Below are positions 60,298 to 64,000 of a stretch of DNA of 64,000 nt, piece by piece; within the stretch, counting starts at the first letter, position 1, and each line of letters opens with the position of its first letter. The notes below the pieces were generated by a model. That model had not been told where the DNA came from and did not search any database. It was given only the letters and a program-made list of their open reading frames with translations. Both the position numbers and the translations under genes were made by a program. This stretch comes from Litoditis marina (taxonomy: Eukaryota; Nematoda; Chromadorea; Rhabditida; Rhabditidae), in the NCBI GenBank assembly GCA_964036275.1, contig OZ038434.1, positions 40,075,279 through 40,139,278 of the forward strand. Direction: 5' to 3'.

Positions 60298-62376
60298 TTA
60301 CATATTCTTAGCAGAAGTGGCGTGTCCGGCTATCTCTCTGGCGACAAAAGTCATTCCATCGGAGGGAAGGGGGGAGGGGATGAGGGGCGAGAGGCCAATC
60401 AGCGGCCAACGGGTCCCCAGCGATTGGCGGAGGTTCTCACGAAGACCCAGCTGGTACGCATGCACGTCCTGCAAATAAAACGAGTCAAGAATAATTATAT
60501 CTATTAGAAAACAGTATTTAGAGACAAGAAGAAGATTTTTCATGTAATGTAAACAGCTTCTTCGATAACCAAACAGTTTTTGGTAATTTTGGGTTAGCTG
60601 GAATGGTAACGCGAGAAAGTTCTCACGAAGACCCAGCTGGTACGCATGCACGCCCTGCAAATCAAACATTTGTTAATGATTCATCTAATATATAGAGATT
60701 TTCCAGTTATCTCACGCACACCTAAAATAGTGAGTAGAAGGTTTTTTTTTTGCTCGAAAGAACGTTGAACACGCCACTGCAAAAATGTTATTGGTCCCCA
60801 CTAGGCAGAAGGCAGTTCTCCAATTATAAGAAATCCAGAGATTTTAAAATAGTTACATTTCTTTCTCAGTTGGCTGGAATGGTGACCGGCAAAGGTTCTC
60901 ACACAGAGACAGCCGGTAAGAGAACTCGGTTATTACGGAAAAAGGTACTTTCTCCTTCTTGTAAAGTTGAAAAGATGAATATGTTTTGTATTAAAAGCCC
61001 AACCCACCAACAAGTACTCGACCCTTGTCTGTCCGTTCCACAGGCAAAATGCCTGTGCCGCAATCAAATAGGAGACGAAGAGAACGACCATCGCGTTCGA
61101 CGAAAAGAACAGACAGCACATGAATTGCGGGAACGAGATGAATCTCAATTAGAGTGGGTTGGTTTGTTTGGGAAAAAATAGAGGAAAAACATACTACAAT
61201 AGGCATTTTTGGTATGAAAATTAAAATGTTGCATTAAAGCGTTCGAAATAACATACAGCACATAAACTGCGGCAACGAGATGAATCTGAATGCATACAAT
61301 AGTAACAAATCTGAATGCATACAATAGATGAAAATGTATGATTCTGCAGCAAAAACATAGACCGATTTGCTTCATTTTGGCGAAAACGTAGCCCGTTTTC
61401 CGATTTTTTTTCGGCTATTCGGAATCGGATCACTTTACCGGGACATGACATTGAACTAGTATAGCCATGTTCACAAACCAATACCTTGTGACGAGAGCGA
61501 CATGGGGAACGATTAGCTGCCAGACGCGTGCGAGGCCGAAGGGACCGTCCATTCTGAGCCATAGGAAATCCCACGAATAACTGCAATATAAAGATGTAGA
61601 TCTAGAACATACTGAAATAGTTCGTAATCATTCTACAGCCAAACAAGTGAATGATTACTAGCTATATTATCAGCTTCCAGCTAAGCATAGATAATGATTC
61701 AAAACACGAAAGAATTCTATGTCTGCCTAGATCTGTTGTATTGCCCCAAAAATCAATCAAGATCGGATTAAGGGGGTGTTTCAGGTATTGTCGACAACAT
61801 GCTAAATTTTTACAAATAGCTCGAGTATAAATGTTACTCGATCCATCGCAGACGGAACCACGGAAATAAACTACAAAACCGCAGGCAGATCCTCAGGTCT
61901 GCAGGCAGATTCATAACTCAACGTCTGTTAGTAACAAGGACAAATTGCACTAGACACGGGGTTACGTGTCACGCATTATGCATTTTCAAGTTCACTGTAA
62001 TTGAGAGGCCTTTACGCGCTATTTTGAATGCGACGCGTGTCTGACTGTAACCTGCAACGATTTCTTGGCGCGAATTCAAAACGATTGGAAAATCATAAGG
62101 GAAAATCAAACTTTTTCGCGTAGAAAACGTGCTTCAGGTGATACAAATAAATTAGCTTCTGCCGCCAACCTGGCGAATATTGAAATGAAATTCAAACTTG
62201 GGCCAGACTCACACGACCGCGTCCGTTGTTAGCTATGTAGCAGAAATGCCTTTTTAGAAACACCGTGTAGAATATTAAAGAATTTCTGAATAATGTGAAA
62301 CAGTAAAACGAAGTTGACGTACCAGGTGAGAACAGCTGATATTACCCACAGATTGAGAATGGCTCCCACGAAGAAC
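60298..62376 (-). CDS. DHHC palmitoyltransferase, 3' part (ZDHHC4-like), partial
   Basis: Four exons are visible: 62376-62323, 61580-61485, 61143-61008, 60468-60298; phases agree. They encode the part after the DHHC zinc domain: the end of the cysteine-rich domain and a membrane helix (FFVGAILNLWVISAVLTW), a loop, helices 3-4 (FISFPQFMCCLFFSSNAMVV, LFVSYLIAAQAFCLW), then NGQTRVEY at the position of the family's TTxE motif, and a cytosolic tail VHAYQLGLRENLRQSLG matching the GLRxNLxxxF-like tail of ZDHHC4. DHHC enzymes S-acylate cysteines on membrane proteins. The DHHC motif and N-terminus must lie past the element at 62588-64000. The ZDHHC4 assignment rests on the tail and is tentative. Copies of exon starts lie in the introns. 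Confidence 0.6.
60594..60660 (-). pseudogene. Copy of the last-exon start of the palmitoyltransferase gene
   Basis: Minus strand GGCGTGCATGCGTACCAGCT and GGGTCTTCGTGAGAAC match the true last exon GACGTGCATGCGTACCAGCT onward. The acceptor TTTGCAG is kept. The reading frame stays open from this copy straight through the ~130-base gap into the real exon (60669-60298), so intron retention would add about 65 residues without a stop. A third, weaker copy is near 60866-60915 (GTTGGCTGGAATGGTGACCG versus GTTAGCTGGAATGGTAACGC). Confidence 0.7.
61250..61295 (-). pseudogene. Copy of the palmitoyltransferase exon start at 61143
   Basis: Plus strand CATAAACTGCGGCAACGAGA and TGAATCTGAATGCA match CATGAATTGCGGGAACGAGA and TGAATCTCAATTAG at the true exon start (61119-61150). 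Lies about 140 bases upstream in the direction of transcription. Confidence 0.7.
61372..61452. repeat. CCAGTAAGG/CCGAATAG element, partial
   Basis: Right half only: CGGCTATTCGGAATCGGATC and ACTTTACCGGGACATGAC, preceded by GGCGAAAACGTAGCCCG. Intron of the palmitoyltransferase gene. Confidence 0.55.
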
Positions 62377-62587
62377 CTGAAACAAATGTTTTAGCGTTAA
62401 TACGAAACTTTCATATCGATCTTAATTTACCACAGCTGGATTGACAGCTTCTTAACCAGAACAATTCACTATTTTCACAAATATCAGTATGAAATTCGAT
62501 AAACTCCTCCTAGTAAAAGAAGCGAAATTCTTTAAAAATCAGATGATAGAAAGCTATCCAAATAGCGGGAAAACAAAAAACAGATTC

Positions 62588-64000
62588 CATTAGTAAAAAG
62601 TGGGGGAACCAACAAATGTGTGAGTTGTGTTTGGTTCGACCTTGATATCAGCAAAAAGTGAACGATACGAATTGCTGTGATACTGTAGCAGAAGTATTCT
62701 GCAAAAATAGAACAATACAAATGTTGCACAATGGTTCACGAAGCCCGCATGATATTTCAGAAATTGCCGAAGGGTATTTCATGAGTACTTTGACGACATG
62801 CGTGCGTTGTGAACCATTGTGCAACATTTGTATTGTTCTATTTTTGCAGAATACTTCTGCTACAGTATCACAGCAATTCGTATCGTTCACTTTTTGCTGA
62901 TATCAAGGTCGAACCAAACACAACTCACACATTTGTTGGTTCCCCCACTTTTTACTAATTGTCCTTTTTTTGCTAGTTGTACTCCTACAACTTCATATGT
63001 TGCCTATTCACAGAGTGGATCTTGTGAACTCATTATATTAATATGGGAATCTCAGTTTTGTGTGTGCACGAAGCCGAATGCAGACCATAAAATTGCTGGT
63101 GTTGTAATATAACGCAGGTTACTGGCTCTGTGACTATCAACAACTGAACAAAAACGCTAAACGTTCCGATTGACATGTACACCGCTTTTAGCGGCGATAA
63201 GCGATGGGGATTGGCGCCATTGACAAATCTACAATTAGAGACACCAACTCACTTACAATATAGCCATTATTTCCAATACCACATCAAAAACCTTCGTTGA
63301 AACTTTTTTTCATTCCTGCGTCAATTGACACACGAGTCTGGCGCCAGAACGAAACGAAATTTTCTAGGTTTTTCAGCTACCAGTACACACTACATGTGTC
63401 AATTACTGAATGGAGCAATATTCAAACTATTCGATTGTAAGTTTCGTGTGTTTTTGTTTTGGCGCCATTTGGCGTCTGTTCCGAGCCAGACGATAAAATT
63501 CGATTTTGAATTTGTGGATCTTTATTTCACATTGGAATATTCAATATCTGTTAACTCGAAACAGTTTGATTGACGATAACTGATATTTTTCCAACTTTGG
63601 CGCCAGCGCACAGTGCCAACAGAACTTTTTTGATTTTCAGATTGAGCATACTTGCCATGTGATAGTTATTTAGTGTACCGAATTTCAGACGATTCCATTG
63701 ACGCTGTCGTGAGTTTGGGCTTTGACGCCATCTGGCGCCTGGTTCGAGCGCCAGAAGAAAAATTTCAGTTTTGGAAAAAGACTTTCACACTTTTCCTCAA
63801 TTTATTCAATTTCTATTAGTGTTCAACATTTTAGTTGATGATAAATAGTGTTTTGCCGGTTTTGGCGCCTATTGGCGCCAGCGCCGGGCGCCAATGATGA
63901 TGTATCCATCTCATATTTGGCGCGACGGGCTAACTTTTGCATTATAACTCATGTTTCAAATTTCAGCTAAATCGGTTCGGTAGTTTTTCCAATAGTGGTT
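62588..64000. mobile_element. Hairpin-ended GGCGCC-rich element, copy 2 (runs off the window)
   Basis: The reverse complement of 16790-18600 over at least 1.4 kb. It starts with the hairpin (62588-62962, arms of about 180 bases beginning TTAGTAAAAAGTGGGGGAAC), then continues to GGCGCCAGCGCCGGGCGCCA at about 63875 and leaves the window. The loop between the hairpin arms is in the opposite orientation relative to copy 1, showing that the hairpin centre flips. It separates the visible palmitoyltransferase exons from the missing upstream ones. Confidence 0.85.

Overview
The window is eukaryotic, almost certainly from an invertebrate animal. Every recognisable gene is cut into many short exons joined by GT..AG introns whose reading phases fit together. 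There is a eukaryotic tRNA-Gly(GCC) gene with an internal promoter layout. The gene set (ceramide synthase, PNPT1, LAMP, cullin-4, PCID2, a DHHC palmitoyltransferase) is metazoan. I cannot name the phylum from the sequence alone. Introns hold many small inverted-repeat elements, a Penelope-type fragment, a Helitron-like tandem array and an LTR element.

Layout, left to right: (1) ceramide synthase, + strand, 1248-6448, 8 exons. (2) Mitochondrial polyribonucleotide nucleotidyltransferase (PNPT1), - strand, 23733-7532, 21 exons; its introns contain tRNA-Gly, a 2.5 kb LTR element and a 1.8 kb hairpin-ended element. (3) A small unrecognised 88-residue gene, - strand, 24987-23894. (4) A single-domain LAMP lysosomal membrane glycoprotein, - strand, 29982-25963, 7 exons. 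(5) A NADAR-domain protein with an N-terminal coiled coil and a C-terminal RGG tail, + strand, 32229-35137, 8 exons. (6) Cullin-4, - strand, 53520-35578, 24 exons, with a 5.4 kb intron full of repeats. (7) PCID2, + strand, 54039-59648, 11 exons, head to head with cullin-4. (8) The 3' part of a DHHC palmitoyltransferase, ZDHHC4-like, - strand, 62376-60298; its DHHC motif lies beyond the window or behind the element at 62588-64000. I assigned exon borders by eye from homology, splice consensus and phase. The summed lengths (347, 741, 88, 250, 332, 835 and 419 residues) are near the family norms where these are known.

The genes do not form one pathway: they cover sphingolipid synthesis, mitochondrial RNA decay, lysosomal membrane, ubiquitin ligase scaffold, mRNA export and protein lipidation. 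The most unusual gene is the NADAR/RGG protein, since NADAR enzymes act on ADP-ribosylated nucleobases and RGG tails bind RNA. The most unusual pattern is genomic. In five genes, an exon end plus its own splice site has been copied into the neighbouring intron, leaving decayed decoy exons. In LAMP this may create an alternative C-terminus.
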